Assembly (NCBI GenBank): GCA_018241025.1
Contig: JAFEEQ010000018.1
Span: 62,001 to 126,000 of the forward strand
Source of the DNA: Pseudomonadota bacterium
Lineage (GTDB): Bacteria; Pseudomonadota; Alphaproteobacteria; Micropepsales; Micropepsaceae
Length of the DNA stretch: 64,000 nt
Reading direction: 5' to 3'
Shown here in pieces: positions 49,832 to 59,303 of the stretch (the first letter of the stretch is position 1; each line of letters begins with the position of its first letter). Under the pieces are notes generated by a model. The model made no database searches, was not told the origin of the DNA, and saw only the letters and a list, made by a program, of their open reading frames with translations. The position numbers and the translations under genes are program-made.

Positions 49832-52800
49832 ATGGCCTCTCTCGTTCTCGGCGTCGTCGGCTCCGAGCTCGGCAGCTCGTTGCTCGGCACCGGCGCCTTT
49901 CTCGGCATCACCGGCGCGCAGCTCGGCGGCGCGATCGGTGCCTTTATCGGCACAGAGATCGACGCCGCTCTCAGCCCCGGCACCCATCGCACCGGCCCGC
50001 GCCTCGCCGACACGTCGCTGCAGGCCTCGCTCGAAGGCGCGCCGATCCCGCGTCTCTATGGCCGCGTGCGCGTCGCCGGCCAGGTGATCTGGGCCAGCCG
50101 CTATCGCGAAACCCAAAGCACGAGCAGCAGCGGCGGCGGCAAGGGCATCTTCGGCCCCCCGGCGAGCGAGACCGATTATCTCTATTCGATCTCTTTCGCC
50201 GTCGGTCTCTGCACCAAGGCCACTCGCATCGGCCGCATCTGGGCCGACGGCAATCTGCTCGATCCGTCCGGCTACACGCTGCGCTTCCACGACGGCCGCG
50301 AGACGCAGGATCCCGATCCGTTGATCGAATCCATCGAAGGCGCGGACAACGCGCCCGCCTTCCGCGGCCTCGCCTATATCGTGTTCGAGGACATGCCGCT
50401 CGCTGCTTTCGGCAATCGCATCCCGCAGCTTCAGTTCGAGATTTTCCACAATCTCGCCGCCGCCGATCCCGACGCGCTCGAGAACCGGCTCACCGGCGTC
50501 GCGCTCATCCCCGGCGCAGGCGAGTTCGTCTATGCCGACACCATCGAAAGCGATGACGATGGCGAAGGCGGCACGCTGCCGCTCAACGTCCACAACGCCG
50601 CCGGCACCAGCGACATCGACGCCTCACTCGATGATCTCACCGCGCTGGCGCCCAACATGGCGGCGGCCTCGCTGGTGCTGGGCTGGTTCGGCAGCGACCT
50701 GCGCGCCGGCGCCTGCACGGTGAAGCCCGGCGTCGAGCTCGCCTCGCGCAAGACCTATCCCGACACCTGGCGGGTGAACGGCATCGCCCGCGCCGACGCG
50801 CATCTCGTCAGCCAGCTCGACAGCCGCCCGGCCTATGGCGGCACGCCGTCGGATGCTTCGGTCGTCGAAGCGATCCGCAATCTGAAAACCCGCGGCCTCG
50901 CCGCAATGCTCTGCCCCTTCGTCTTCATGGATATCGCGAGCGGCAACACGCTGACCGATCCCTATACCGGCGCGGCATCGCAGCCGGCCTATCCCTGGCG
51001 CGGCCGCATCACCTGTTCGCCCGCGCCCGGCGCCCCAGGATCGGTCGACGGCACCGCCACGGCGACGACACAGGTGAACGCCTTCTTCGGCAGCGCCACT
51101 GCCGCCGACTTCACCGTCGATGGCGAAAGCGTGTCGTGGAGCGGCGGCAGCGATTGGGGCTTCCGCCGCATGGCGCTGCACTATGCGCTGCTCGCCGTCG
51201 CGGCCGGCGGCGTCGATGCCTTCCTGATCGGCAGCGAATTCCGCGGTCTCACGCAGATCCGCGACGACACCGGCGCCTATCCCGCCGTCGCCGCGCTCAA
51301 AGCCCTCGCCGCCGATCTGCGCGCGATCCTCGGCAGCTCCGTGAAGCTCGGCTATGCCGCCGACTGGAGCGAATATGCCAACCACCAGACAGGCGGCGGC
51401 GAGGTGTTCTTCCATCTCGATCCGCTATGGTCGGATTCGAACATCGATTTCGTCGGCATCGACAACTACCTGCCGCTCGCCGACTGGCGCGACGGCACCG
51501 GCCATCTCGACTACGACCCATCCGGCCCGACCGCGATCCACGATCTGGATTATCTCACCTCGAACATCCGGGGCGGCGAGGATTACGACTGGTATTACGC
51601 CAGCGACGCCGATCGCGCGGCGCAGACCCGCACCCCGATCACCGACGGCGCCGGCAAGCCCTGGGTCTGGCGCGCCAAGGATCTGTGGAACTGGTGGAGC
51701 AACACGCATTACGACCGCCCCGGCGGCAGCGAGAGCGCGACGCCGACCGGTTGGATCGCCGGCAGCAAACCGGTCTGGTTCACCGAGCTCGGTTGCCCCG
51801 CCATCGACAAGGGCGCGAACCAGCCCAATGTCTTCGTCGATCCCAAATCCTCCGAAAGCGCGCTGCCTTACTATTCCAACGGCGAGCGCGACGATCTCAT
51901 GCAGCGCCGCTTCCTCGAAGCCCATCTCGGGTTCTGGGCCGACAGCGCGAACAACCCCGCGGCGACGCTCTACTCCGGCCGCATGGTCGGCAACATCTTC
52001 GTCTGGTGCTGGGATGCGCGGCCCTATCCCTATTTTCCGGCGCGTGCCGATGTCTGGGGCGACGCCGCGAACTGGCGCCTCGGTCACTGGCTGAACGGCC
52101 GTCTCGGTGTCGTTCCGCTCGACGGCCTTGTGGAAGAGATCGCAAGCGAAACGCCCTCGGCGGCAATCGATACCGGCGCACTCGACGGTCTCGTCACCGG
52201 TTTCGCCGTGACCGATACGATGAGCGCGCGCGACGCTCTGGCGCCGCTGGCGCTCGCCTTTCATTTCGACGCGGTCGAAAGCCAGGGCGTGATGCGCTGC
52301 GTGCCGCGCGGCCGACCCGATCCGCAGACACTGAACGAAGACGATCTCGTCATCGCCGAAAACGAAACCGCTGCCTTCGCGCTCACCCGCGCGCAGGAGA
52401 CCGATCTGCCCAACGTCTCGCGCATCGCCTATATCGATGCCGAAGCCGATTACCGCCAGGCGAGCGCCGAGGCACGACGCACCACGGTGCTCTCGGCCCG
52501 CGTCTCGTCATCGTCGCTGCCGCTGGTGATGGACCAGGGCCAGGCCATCGGCATCGGCACGCGGCTGCTGCAGGATGCGTGGGTCATGCGCGAGGGCGCG
52601 CATTTCGCCCTGCCGCCCTCGCGGATCGCCTGCGATCCTACCGATGAGATCCTGCTCGCCGCCGGCGGCCGCACCCATCGCCTGCGTCTCACGCAAATCG
52701 ACGACGCCGGCGCGCGCAGCATCGATGCCGTCGCCACCGATCCGTCGCTCTACGAACCGCTCACCGGTCCGTCGCGCGCACCGGGACAGGTACAGACGCT

Positions 52801-53752
52801 GACCCAATCCGGCCGCGCCGCGCTCGTCTTCCTCGATCTCCCACTCTTGACTGGAAGCGAGATCGCCTGGGCACCGCATGTCGCGGCTTACGCTTCGCCC
52901 TGGCCCGGCAGCGTGCAGGTGATGAAAAGCCCGAGCGACAGCGGCTTCGCCCTGTCGCGCACGCTCACCCGCGCCGCCGTCATCGGCCGCACCACGGCAG
53001 ATTTCTATTCCGGGCCGCTCTGGCGCTGGGACATGGTCAACACCCTTGCCATCCGTCTTTGGTCGGGCACGCTCGCCTCCGCCGACGATCTGGCCGTGCT
53101 CGGCGGCGCCAATGCGCTCGCGGTGCAGAACGCAGACGGCGGGTGGGAAGTGCTCCAGTTCGCCACCGCGACGCTCACCGCGCCGAAGGAATGGTCGCTG
53201 ACCCGTTTGTTGCGCGGGCAGGCGGGCAGCGAAGGCGCGATGCGCGCACCCGTCGCTGCCGGTGCGCCGGTGGTGCTGCTCGACGGCGCTCTGGCGCAGC
53301 TCGATCTCGATCTGTCCGAAGCGACGCTGCCCTTCCACTACGCCTGGGGTCCGGCCGGCAAGCCGCTCTCCGACGCGAGCTGGCAGACGGCAGAAGAACA
53401 ATTCGTCGCCATCGGCCTTCGCCCCTACGCGCCGGTGCAACTCGCGGCCGCGCGTTCGGGCGGCGATGTCGTACTCAGCTGGATACGCCGCACCCGCATC
53501 GGCGGCGACAGCTGGGATCAGACCGACGTGCCGCTGGGCGAAGACAGCGAAGCCTATGAAGTCGACATCCTCGACAGCAGCGACGGCGTGCTGCGCACGC
53601 TGTCGTCTTCGACATCGTCGCTCACCTATACCGCGGCGCAGATCGCGACGGATTTCCCGTCCGGCCTGCCATCGCCGTTGCGTTTCATCGTCTACCAACT
53701 CTCCCCGGCCTACGGCCGCGGCGTTGGCGCCGAAGCAAGCTTCTACCTCTGA
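49832..53752 (+). CDS. GTA baseplate/host-specificity protein with TIM-barrel-like domain (gp15)
   Basis: 1306-aa protein, the largest of the window. N-terminal GTA-type part (GAFLGITGAQLGGAIGAFIGTEIDAALSPG), a glycoside-hydrolase TIM-barrel-like domain (about 380-720; WSGGSDWGFRRMALHYALLA and PVWFTELGCPAIDKG), and a beta-rich phage-tail domain with RLLRGQAGSE near 1124. It forms the baseplate/megatron and binds host capsule. It is 12 bases after gp14. Confidence 0.95.
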   Translation: MASLVLGVVGSELGSSLLGTGAFLGITGAQLGGAIGAFIGTEIDAALSPGTHRTGPRLADTSLQASLEGAPIPRLYGRVRVAGQVIWASRYRETQSTSSSGGGKGIFGPPASETDYLYSISFAVGLCTKATRIGRIWADGNLLDPSGYTLRFHDGRETQDPDPLIESIEGADNAPAFRGLAYIVFEDMPLAAFGNRIPQLQFEIFHNLAAADPDALENRLTGVALIPGAGEFVYADTIESDDDGEGGTLPLNVHNAAGTSDIDASLDDLTALAPNMAAASLVLGWFGSDLRAGACTVKPGVELASRKTYPDTWRVNGIARADAHLVSQLDSRPAYGGTPSDASVVEAIRNLKTRGLAAMLCPFVFMDIASGNTLTDPYTGAASQPAYPWRGRITCSPAPGAPGSVDGTATATTQVNAFFGSATAADFTVDGESVSWSGGSDWGFRRMALHYALLAVAAGGVDAFLIGSEFRGLTQIRDDTGAYPAVAALKALAADLRAILGSSVKLGYAADWSEYANHQTGGGEVFFHLDPLWSDSNIDFVGIDNYLPLADWRDGTGHLDYDPSGPTAIHDLDYLTSNIRGGEDYDWYYASDADRAAQTRTPITDGAGKPWVWRAKDLWNWWSNTHYDRPGGSESATPTGWIAGSKPVWFTELGCPAIDKGANQPNVFVDPKSSESALPYYSNGERDDLMQRRFLEAHLGFWADSANNPAATLYSGRMVGNIFVWCWDARPYPYFPARADVWGDAANWRLGHWLNGRLGVVPLDGLVEEIASETPSAAIDTGALDGLVTGFAVTDTMSARDALAPLALAFHFDAVESQGVMRCVPRGRPDPQTLNEDDLVIAENETAAFALTRAQETDLPNVSRIAYIDAEADYRQASAEARRTTVLSARVSSSSLPLVMDQGQAIGIGTRLLQDAWVMREGAHFALPPSRIACDPTDEILLAAGGRTHRLRLTQIDDAGARSIDAVATDPSLYEPLTGPSRAPGQVQTLTQSGRAALVFLDLPLLTGSEIAWAPHVAAYASPWPGSVQVMKSPSDSGFALSRTLTRAAVIGRTTADFYSGPLWRWDMVNTLAIRLWSGTLASADDLAVLGGANALAVQNADGGWEVLQFATATLTAPKEWSLTRLLRGQAGSEGAMRAPVAAGAPVVLLDGALAQLDLDLSEATLPFHYAWGPAGKPLSDASWQTAEEQFVAIGLRPYAPVQLAAARSGGDVVLSWIRRTRIGGDSWDQTDVPLGEDSEAYEVDILDSSDGVLRTLSSSTSSLTYTAAQIATDFPSGLPSPLRFIVYQLSPAYGRGVGAEASFYL

Positions 53753-53764
53753 GAGGAACACCAC

Positions 53765-55075
53765 ATGTCCACCACCCCCCGCACTGCGCTCCCGCTTCTC
53801 GCGGCGGCGCAGGCCCAGAAGCATGTCACCCACAATGACGCGCTCGTCCTGCTCGATACGCTCGTCGCGCCGCGCGTGCTCGATCGCGACCTCACCGCAC
53901 CGCCTGGCGCACCCACCGATGGCGACGCCTATCTCGTGGCGGCAAGTGCGACCGGCGACTGGTCCGGCCATGACGGCGCGATCGCGTATTGCATCGACGG
54001 CGACTGGCGCTTTGCCGCGCCCTTCGCCGGCCTCACCCTCTATATATCGGACGAAAATGTTCTGCTGCTCTACGACGGCACCGGCTTTGCCGACATCACA
54101 TCGCTCATCTCGTTCCAGAACCTGCCGCAGGTCGGCATCAACGCCGGTGCCGACGCGACCAACAAGCTCGCGGTGAAATCCTCGGCCGTGCTGTTCGATA
54201 ACATCGGCGCCGGCGTGCAGTTCAAGGTCAACAAGACCGCCGCCGGCGACACCGCCTCGCTGCTCTATCAGACCGGCTATTCCGGCCGCGCCGAGATCGG
54301 CCTCACGGGCGACGACGATTTCCACTTCAAGGTCTCTCCCGACGGTTCGAGCTGGACCGAAGCGCTCAAGCTCGACAAGGCCAGCGGCCTCGCCACCCTG
54401 GCCGGCGATCCCACCGCGTCTCTCCATGCCGCGACCAAGCACTATGTCGACGCGTCGGCATCGGCGCTCCAGCCGCTAGATTCCGATCTCACCGCCATCG
54501 CCGCGCTCGCGCCGTCGAACGACGACGTCGTGCAGCGCAAATCCGGCGCCTGGACCAATCGCAGCATCGCCCAGCTCGGTGCCGATCTCGTCTCCGCCAA
54601 TGCCGGCGGCGCCTGGGGCGAGCCGGTGGCGAGCTGGAACTGGTCTGCGAATGTCGCAAACGTCGATTTCACCGGCCTTTCGGGCTGTCGCGAGTTGCTC
54701 GTCCTCGCCTGGGGCCTCCAGCACAACAGCGGCTCGACACAGAACTTCTTCTTCCGTGTCTCGACCGACAACGGCGCCAGCTTCGCCAGCACGTCCTACA
54801 TTTCGTACGGCAACGCAGGCCTGACCGACGAGGTCCAACTGAGCTCGAGCCTGACGAGCAGCGTGACCTGTGCCTTCGAGGCGCGCATCATGGACTTCAA
54901 CGTCGCCAGCCGCCGCACCACGGTCGCACTGACGCAGTTCCAGCTGGGCACCACCAGCAACGACCGTGCCTCGCTCGGGATCCGCGACGTCGCCGAAGCC
55001 GACAATGCGCTGCGCTTCGCGGTCAGCGGCGGGCAGATCTCTGCCGGCACGATCCTCGTCTACGGCCGGAAGTGA
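53765..55075 (+). CDS. DUF2793 protein, putative GTA tail fibre
   Basis: 436 aa. N-terminal DUF2793 (TALPLLAAAQAQKHVTHNDALVLLDTLV) typical of phage/GTA, with CIDGDWRFAAPFAGLTLYI, is followed by beta-rich domains with ATKHYVDASASALQPLDSDLTAIAAL, a phage-fibre repeat motif, and a galectin/collagen-like C-terminal jelly-roll. Probably a receptor-binding fibre or spike on the GTA tip. It starts 12 bases after gp15. Confidence 0.85.
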   Translation: MSTTPRTALPLLAAAQAQKHVTHNDALVLLDTLVAPRVLDRDLTAPPGAPTDGDAYLVAASATGDWSGHDGAIAYCIDGDWRFAAPFAGLTLYISDENVLLLYDGTGFADITSLISFQNLPQVGINAGADATNKLAVKSSAVLFDNIGAGVQFKVNKTAAGDTASLLYQTGYSGRAEIGLTGDDDFHFKVSPDGSSWTEALKLDKASGLATLAGDPTASLHAATKHYVDASASALQPLDSDLTAIAALAPSNDDVVQRKSGAWTNRSIAQLGADLVSANAGGAWGEPVASWNWSANVANVDFTGLSGCRELLVLAWGLQHNSGSTQNFFFRVSTDNGASFASTSYISYGNAGLTDEVQLSSSLTSSVTCAFEARIMDFNVASRRTTVALTQFQLGTTSNDRASLGIRDVAEADNALRFAVSGGQISAGTILVYGRK

Positions 55076-55080
55076 CAGCG

Positions 55081-55527
55081 ATGACCCGCCTCTATCCGCA
55101 TCCCGGCGTCGTGCCGGCCGCCGAATGGCTCTGGCCGCATTTCACGCCGAAGGAGCTCGCCTGTCCCTGTTGCGGCGAAGTCTGCATCCGGCCCGACGCG
55201 CTCGACGCCCTCGAACGTCTCCGCGTTGCGATGAATGCGCCGCTGCATATCGATTCCGGCCATCGCTGCGCGCTGCACAACGCCCGCGTCGGCGGTGCGC
55301 CGCTGTCGCAGCACAAGACGCTTGCCTTCGACGTCGCACTCTTCGGCCACGATCCCGCGCGTCTCTACGAAGCGGCACGCGCCGCCGGTTTCCGCGGCTT
55401 CGGCTTCGGCCAGACTTTTCTGCATCTCGATACGCGGGCGCATCCCGCGCACTGGTTCTACGGACAAAGGAGCAAGGCAAAATGGACATTCTTGGCGACA
55501 TCCTCGGCACCGGCGCCTCGGCCGTAA
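55081..55527 (+). CDS. M15-family peptidase, likely GTA endolysin
   Basis: 148-aa zinc D-Ala-D-Ala carboxypeptidase-type domain. Zinc ligands H78 and D84 in SQHKTLAFD and H115 in FLHLDTRAHP. An N-terminal cysteine cluster LACPCCGEVC is typical of the phage-related group. Cuts peptidoglycan to release particles. It begins just after the DUF2793 stop and overlaps the holin start by 46 bases. Confidence 0.88.
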   Translation: MTRLYPHPGVVPAAEWLWPHFTPKELACPCCGEVCIRPDALDALERLRVAMNAPLHIDSGHRCALHNARVGGAPLSQHKTLAFDVALFGHDPARLYEAARAAGFRGFGFGQTFLHLDTRAHPAHWFYGQRSKAKWTFLATSSAPAPRP

Positions 55528-55970
55528 GCGGCGGCCTGTTCGGTCTCGTCGGCAACATCGCGACGAAGGTCTTCGGCTATTTCGAAGCGAAACAGGCTTT
55601 TGAACAGAAACAGGCGGAGTGGAGCCACGAGACCGATCTCCTCAAGCTCCAGATGCAGGCCAAGGCGGCCGAGACCGAGCAGGAGATCCACATCGCCGAA
55701 AGCCAGGGCTCGTGGAGCGGCCTCACCGCATCGGTCGCTGCCGAAGGCGGCATCCCGGCCGCCTATCCCTGGGTGAATGCGGTCCGCGCTCTGGTGCGCC
55801 CGGCGCTCACCCTTGGCCTCTCCGGCTTCCTCGGCGCCGCGTTCTTCGTCCTCGATCCGGGCGACATCGACCGCGCCTATGTCGCCGACAGTCTCGTCTT
55901 CGCGGCCGTCACATCGATCGTCTGGTGGTTCGGCGACCGCGCCCCGAAGAAAGCGCCGGGCCATGCCTGA
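55482..55970 (+). CDS. Three-TM holin for GTA release
   Basis: 162-aa protein of the GTA_holin_3TM family. N-terminal GDILGTGASAVSGGLFGLVGNIATKV, a long charged helix (AKQAFEQKQAEWSHETDLLK), then two membrane helices (LTLGLSGFLGAAFFVL and SLVFAAVTSIVWWFG). It would permeabilise the inner membrane so that the M15 enzyme gains access to the wall. AAGGAG precedes ATG 55482. Confidence 0.9.
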   Translation: MDILGDILGTGASAVSGGLFGLVGNIATKVFGYFEAKQAFEQKQAEWSHETDLLKLQMQAKAAETEQEIHIAESQGSWSGLTASVAAEGGIPAAYPWVNAVRALVRPALTLGLSGFLGAAFFVLDPGDIDRAYVADSLVFAAVTSIVWWFGDRAPKKAPGHA

Positions 55971-56181
55971 GACCATCGACTGCCGGATCGACAAGGACGA
56001 CTATCTCCTCGAGGCGATCGATATGTTTTTGCTGCTCGCCGACTCGGACGGCGTGAAAGGCGAGTTCTACCGCGAAGCCGGCAGCAAGGCGGTGCTCGTC
56101 GCGCTCGAGATGTACGAACCGCGCATCAGCGACCGCGAGCGTCTCAATGCGCTGTTCGACCGGGCGATCGAGGCTATTTGA
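55963..56181 (+). CDS. Small acidic protein at the end of the GTA cluster
   Basis: 72-aa protein (RIDKDDYLLEAIDMFLLLADSD, then REAGSKAVLVALEMYEPRIS). No known motif; starts inside the holin gene by eight bases, so is translated with it. May belong to the GTA lysis unit. It overlaps the convergent lipoprotein by eight bases. Confidence 0.6.
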   Translation: MPETIDCRIDKDDYLLEAIDMFLLLADSDGVKGEFYREAGSKAVLVALEMYEPRISDRERLNALFDRAIEAI

Positions 56182-56776
56182 TCGTCCGCATCGCCGCGCT
56201 GGTGCCGACGGCGAACATGCCGGCGAGGTTCTGCATCGGGCCGAGCGGCTGGACATCGTCGCGCACCATCTCGACATGCGGCTCGCCGGACAGCAGCTTG
56301 TGAGTCACTTCGCCGTCCTGCACCAGGACCAGAACCTGCGCGGTCCATCCGGTCTCGCGCGTGGTGCGCGAGAAGCCGAACAGGTCGAGGAACAGGCTGC
56401 CGGTGCGCTGATACTCGTGATGCTCGACCTTGAACACGTAGCCCTGGCAACTGGAGCGCGCCATGATGCAGGACTGTACCGCCGGGTCGAGCTTGTCGAA
56501 GGCGATCGAACTGTTCGGCATGAAGCGCTCGACGATATCGAGATAGGACAGCACCGCGACATTGGGCGTCGTCGCCGTGTCGAAGCCGAGCCCCGCCATG
56601 TCGCGCATGGATGTCTGGTTCAGACTTATGTTGTTGAATGCGGAACGCACCGAGTCGTAGGACTCGAATTTGGATTGTCCGATTTCGCTCTGGCTCGGCA
56701 GCAGCATCCCGCCGCAACCGCTGAGCGCCACAACCAGGCCGCAGGCGCCTAGCCAGCGTGCCATTCCACTAAGCAT
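56174..56776 (-). CDS. Lipoprotein, unknown function
   Basis: 200-aa lipoprotein: signal peptide with lipobox LSGC at C21 (LGACGLVVALSGCGG). Mature part with RTTRETGWTAQVLVLVQDGE, beta-rich. Cys 103 and 109 may bond. Start ATG 56776 with GGGGG at the right distance. No functional clue. Confidence 0.75.
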   Translation of the reverse strand: MLSGMARWLGACGLVVALSGCGGMLLPSQSEIGQSKFESYDSVRSAFNNISLNQTSMRDMAGLGFDTATTPNVAVLSYLDIVERFMPNSSIAFDKLDPAVQSCIMARSSCQGYVFKVEHHEYQRTGSLFLDLFGFSRTTRETGWTAQVLVLVQDGEVTHKLLSGEPHVEMVRDDVQPLGPMQNLAGMFAVGTSAAMRTIK

Positions 56777-57023
56777 CGCAATCCCCCAATCGCGCGGGAC
56801 CTGGTCCCGTCATCACCCGAAGGCAAGCCTAACCGCGTTTCGGGGCGAAAATCGAATGCGCCCATGAGATTGGTAAACCGTCACAAATGGAAGTCAGGCT
56901 TTCCGCGGAGTTCCTGGATATTCAACGTGCCCGTTTTGGGTGTTTGCACGCCCACGGTCTGCCGTAGCGTGACCTTGCGTGCGGGAAATCCTTGCGCATC
57001 ATGCCGTCCCCGCCGGAGGTCCC

Positions 57024-57698
57024 ATGAACGTCAGCGAAGCGCTCGCCACGCGCAAATCGATCCGCGCCTTCCGCCCCGACCCGGTATCGCGCGCGACGAT
57101 CGAGGAGATACTGGTCAAGGCCTCTCGGGCGCCGTCCGGCGGCAATCTCCAGCCCTGGAAGATTCACGTTCTGATGGGCGCGGCTCGCGACGAGCTGGTG
57201 CGCCGGGCCAAGGCCCAGATGGCGGTCAACCCGCGCGGCGGTACGCCGGAGTACCATATCTATCCGCCGAACCTGACCGAGCCGTACAAGACCCGGCGCT
57301 TCACGGTCGGCGAGCAGATGTACGCCACCATCGGGATTCCGCGCGAAGACAAGATGGGCCGGCTTGCCCAATTCGTGCGCAATTGGGAATTCTTCGGTGC
57401 ACCTGTCGCGCTCATCGTCTCGATCGACCGCCAGATGCAGCAGGGCCAGTGGGCCGATCTCGGCATGTTCCTGCAGTCGATCATGCTGCTCGCGCGCGAA
57501 TACGGACTGCACAGCTGTGCACAGGAAGCCTGGGCACCGTTCCATGAGGTCATCCGCGACTATCTGAAGGTCCCGCCGGAAGAGATGATCTTCTGCGGTC
57601 TCGCCATCGGCCATGCCGACGAGGCGGCGCCGATCAACACGCTGGTCTCGGAACGCGCGGCGCTCTCGGAATGGGCTGTTTTTCGCGAAGAGGCCTGA
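57024..57698 (+). CDS. Nitroreductase family protein
   Basis: 224-aa FMN-dependent nitroreductase: SEALATRKSIRAFRPDPVSR start (FMN-phosphate Arg/Ser), SRAPSGGNLQPWKIHVLMG, and the C-terminal FCGLAIGHADEAAPIN. Reduces nitroaromatics or quinones with NAD(P)H as a dimer. GGAGG precedes ATG 57024. A 240-base upstream region, 56777-57023, has no gene. Confidence 0.92.
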   Translation: MNVSEALATRKSIRAFRPDPVSRATIEEILVKASRAPSGGNLQPWKIHVLMGAARDELVRRAKAQMAVNPRGGTPEYHIYPPNLTEPYKTRRFTVGEQMYATIGIPREDKMGRLAQFVRNWEFFGAPVALIVSIDRQMQQGQWADLGMFLQSIMLLAREYGLHSCAQEAWAPFHEVIRDYLKVPPEEMIFCGLAIGHADEAAPINTLVSERAALSEWAVFREEA

Positions 57699-57765
57699 GG
57701 CCGGCGTTTGACGCGGCGGCAGCGTTCCGCTGTTATCGCCGCGGGGCTGTATCTGTTGCGTAGCG

Positions 57766-58725
57766 ATGTCGGTGAGTTCGGGGCCGCCGGTCCGGCTGGT
57801 CGTCCGCCAAAGTCTGGAATTCATGATCGCGACGCTGCCGCCTCTGGTGCGCTGGCAGGGCGATCTCGTTCGCGGCGTGATCTTTCTCGCCATCGCGCAA
57901 TCCAATCGTCCGCGCTTTTCGGAGCTGGCGCGTCATGGTCTCGCGCCCTGGCTGGCAAGCGACAACGCGCTCAAACCGGTCAGCGTGCTGGCCCTCTCGG
58001 AATCTCTCGGTCTTGCCTATGAAACCACGCGCCGGCACGTCGTAGCACTGGAAAAAGCCGGGCTTGGCCGGCGCGACGGGCAGGGTGTCCTGGTTCCCAA
58101 TGCCGTGATGGCGGGCGCCGAATTCGCGGCTTTCGCCGATGGAACCTTTACGCGCTTCGTCGGTATGCTGCGCAGCCTGTCCACGGTCGGCTTCGATTTG
58201 CGCAGCTTCGCCCGCGGCCCGGTCCATCCGCCGGAGGATAACGAGATCGGTGCGCCCGATCTCGGCGTCCGCCATGTCGTCATCGATTTCGTGCTGCGCC
58301 TCGTCGAATGCGGGATCTTCGCGCACGACGCCGACATGGTCCGCGCTTTCATCTTCAGCGCGATCATGGCGGCCAATGCCGATCCTTATACTGAAGACGC
58401 CGCAGCAGCCTGGGATTTCGCGACCCTTGCACAATCGCCTCCGGAGGAGCGCCGCAGGCCTGTAACCGTACTGGAAATCTCCAAGCGCACCGGGATTCCC
58501 TACGAGACCACGCGGCGCTACGTGCAGCAGATGCTGTACGACAAGGACATCGTGAAATCCAAGGGCAAGGGGTTCATCAACCCGCAGGTCTCGCCGCGCG
58601 ATGCGAAGCTGCACGAAAGCGGCGCCATGGTGCTCAGCCGCTTCGCGCAAGTGCTCGGCGATCTGCGCCGTCTCGGTCTCAGCTTCGAAACCTGGCGCAT
58701 CGAGCCCCAGCGCAACGTCGCCTGA
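57766..58725 (+). CDS. Regulator-like protein with a duplicated helix-turn-helix domain
   Basis: 319-aa protein with two copies of one domain. First copy: LVRGVIFLAIAQSN (35-48) and PVSVLALSESLGLAYETTRR (71-90); second: MVRAFIFSAIMAAN (191-204) and PVTVLEISKRTGIPYETTRR (232-251). Each ends with a winged helix that may bind DNA. The identical YETTRR recognition segment suggests binding of a tandem site. No effector domain is recognised. Start ATG 57766 or 57823. A hairpin terminator follows. Confidence 0.65.
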   Translation: MSVSSGPPVRLVVRQSLEFMIATLPPLVRWQGDLVRGVIFLAIAQSNRPRFSELARHGLAPWLASDNALKPVSVLALSESLGLAYETTRRHVVALEKAGLGRRDGQGVLVPNAVMAGAEFAAFADGTFTRFVGMLRSLSTVGFDLRSFARGPVHPPEDNEIGAPDLGVRHVVIDFVLRLVECGIFAHDADMVRAFIFSAIMAANADPYTEDAAAAWDFATLAQSPPEERRRPVTVLEISKRTGIPYETTRRYVQQMLYDKDIVKSKGKGFINPQVSPRDAKLHESGAMVLSRFAQVLGDLRRLGLSFETWRIEPQRNVA

Positions 58726-58733
58726 ATATGAGA

Positions 58734-58763
58734 AACCCGCACCGGCCTTCGCCGATGCGGGTT
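58734..58763. terminator. Bidirectional hairpin, probable terminator
   Basis: AACCCGCA (58734-58741) pairs with TGCGGGTT (58756-58763) and CGGC with GCCG inside, loop CTTC. T-tract is weak. It lies between convergent genes. Confidence 0.6.
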
Positions 58764-58829
58764 CCTCGCTTGAATGTGCGGCCTCACAGGGAGGGGCTTG
58801 CCATGAGACCGCACCCCAAGTTCGGGGCG

Positions 58830-59141
58830 TCAGATGCGGAAGAAGCCGATCACGGCGCCGGTGTAGGGGTTGATCTCGACGAACGCGACGCGTCCGAAGC
58901 GGTCGAACGAACGGATAACGTAGTGCCCGCGCACGAAGTGAGGCGTGCCGATGTAGCGCATATGGCGCGCGTGCATCGATGCGAACACGACGCGGTGATC
59001 GACCACGCGGCGCACTTCGTGGCGCGCGACCGGATGCGGCATCGGGCGGCCGTGATACGGCATCGCGTCGGCGGCGCCGGCGGCACCGATGGTAAACAGG
59101 GCGGCCGCAGCGGCGGCCTTCAGGATCGTCTTGAACGTCAT
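58830..59141 (-). CDS. Small secreted basic protein
   Basis: 103-aa protein. Signal peptide KTILKAAAAAALFTIGAAGAADA, then a His/Arg-rich mature part (MPYHGRPMPHPVARHEVRRV) ending in VAFVEINPYTGAVIGFFRI. AAGGAG before ATG 59141 decides the start. Function unknown; possible metal binding by histidines. Confidence 0.65.
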   Translation of the reverse strand: MTFKTILKAAAAAALFTIGAAGAADAMPYHGRPMPHPVARHEVRRVVDHRVVFASMHARHMRYIGTPHFVRGHYVIRSFDRFGRVAFVEINPYTGAVIGFFRI

Positions 59142-59303
59142 CGTCGTCTCCTTTGGACCCGCGCGGGGCCGATTGGTTGTTTCCGGAGCGGTGTTCCAAA
59201 CTGGAGCGTCCGTTCCATGTCGCGTAAGATGACCTCGTGCGGCTGAACGGGCTCTGGACGGCGTGTTCATGTTGGGTTCAGGCGCACGCAATTAAATGGC
59301 ACC

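Noticed and set aside
38815-56181. Prophage instead of gene transfer agent
   Set aside because: No integrase, repressor, replication or att sites; gene order and short tape measure fit RcGTA.
56777-57023. Gene in the gap before the nitroreductase
   Set aside because: No frame with ribosome site or homology; only regulatory space is likely.
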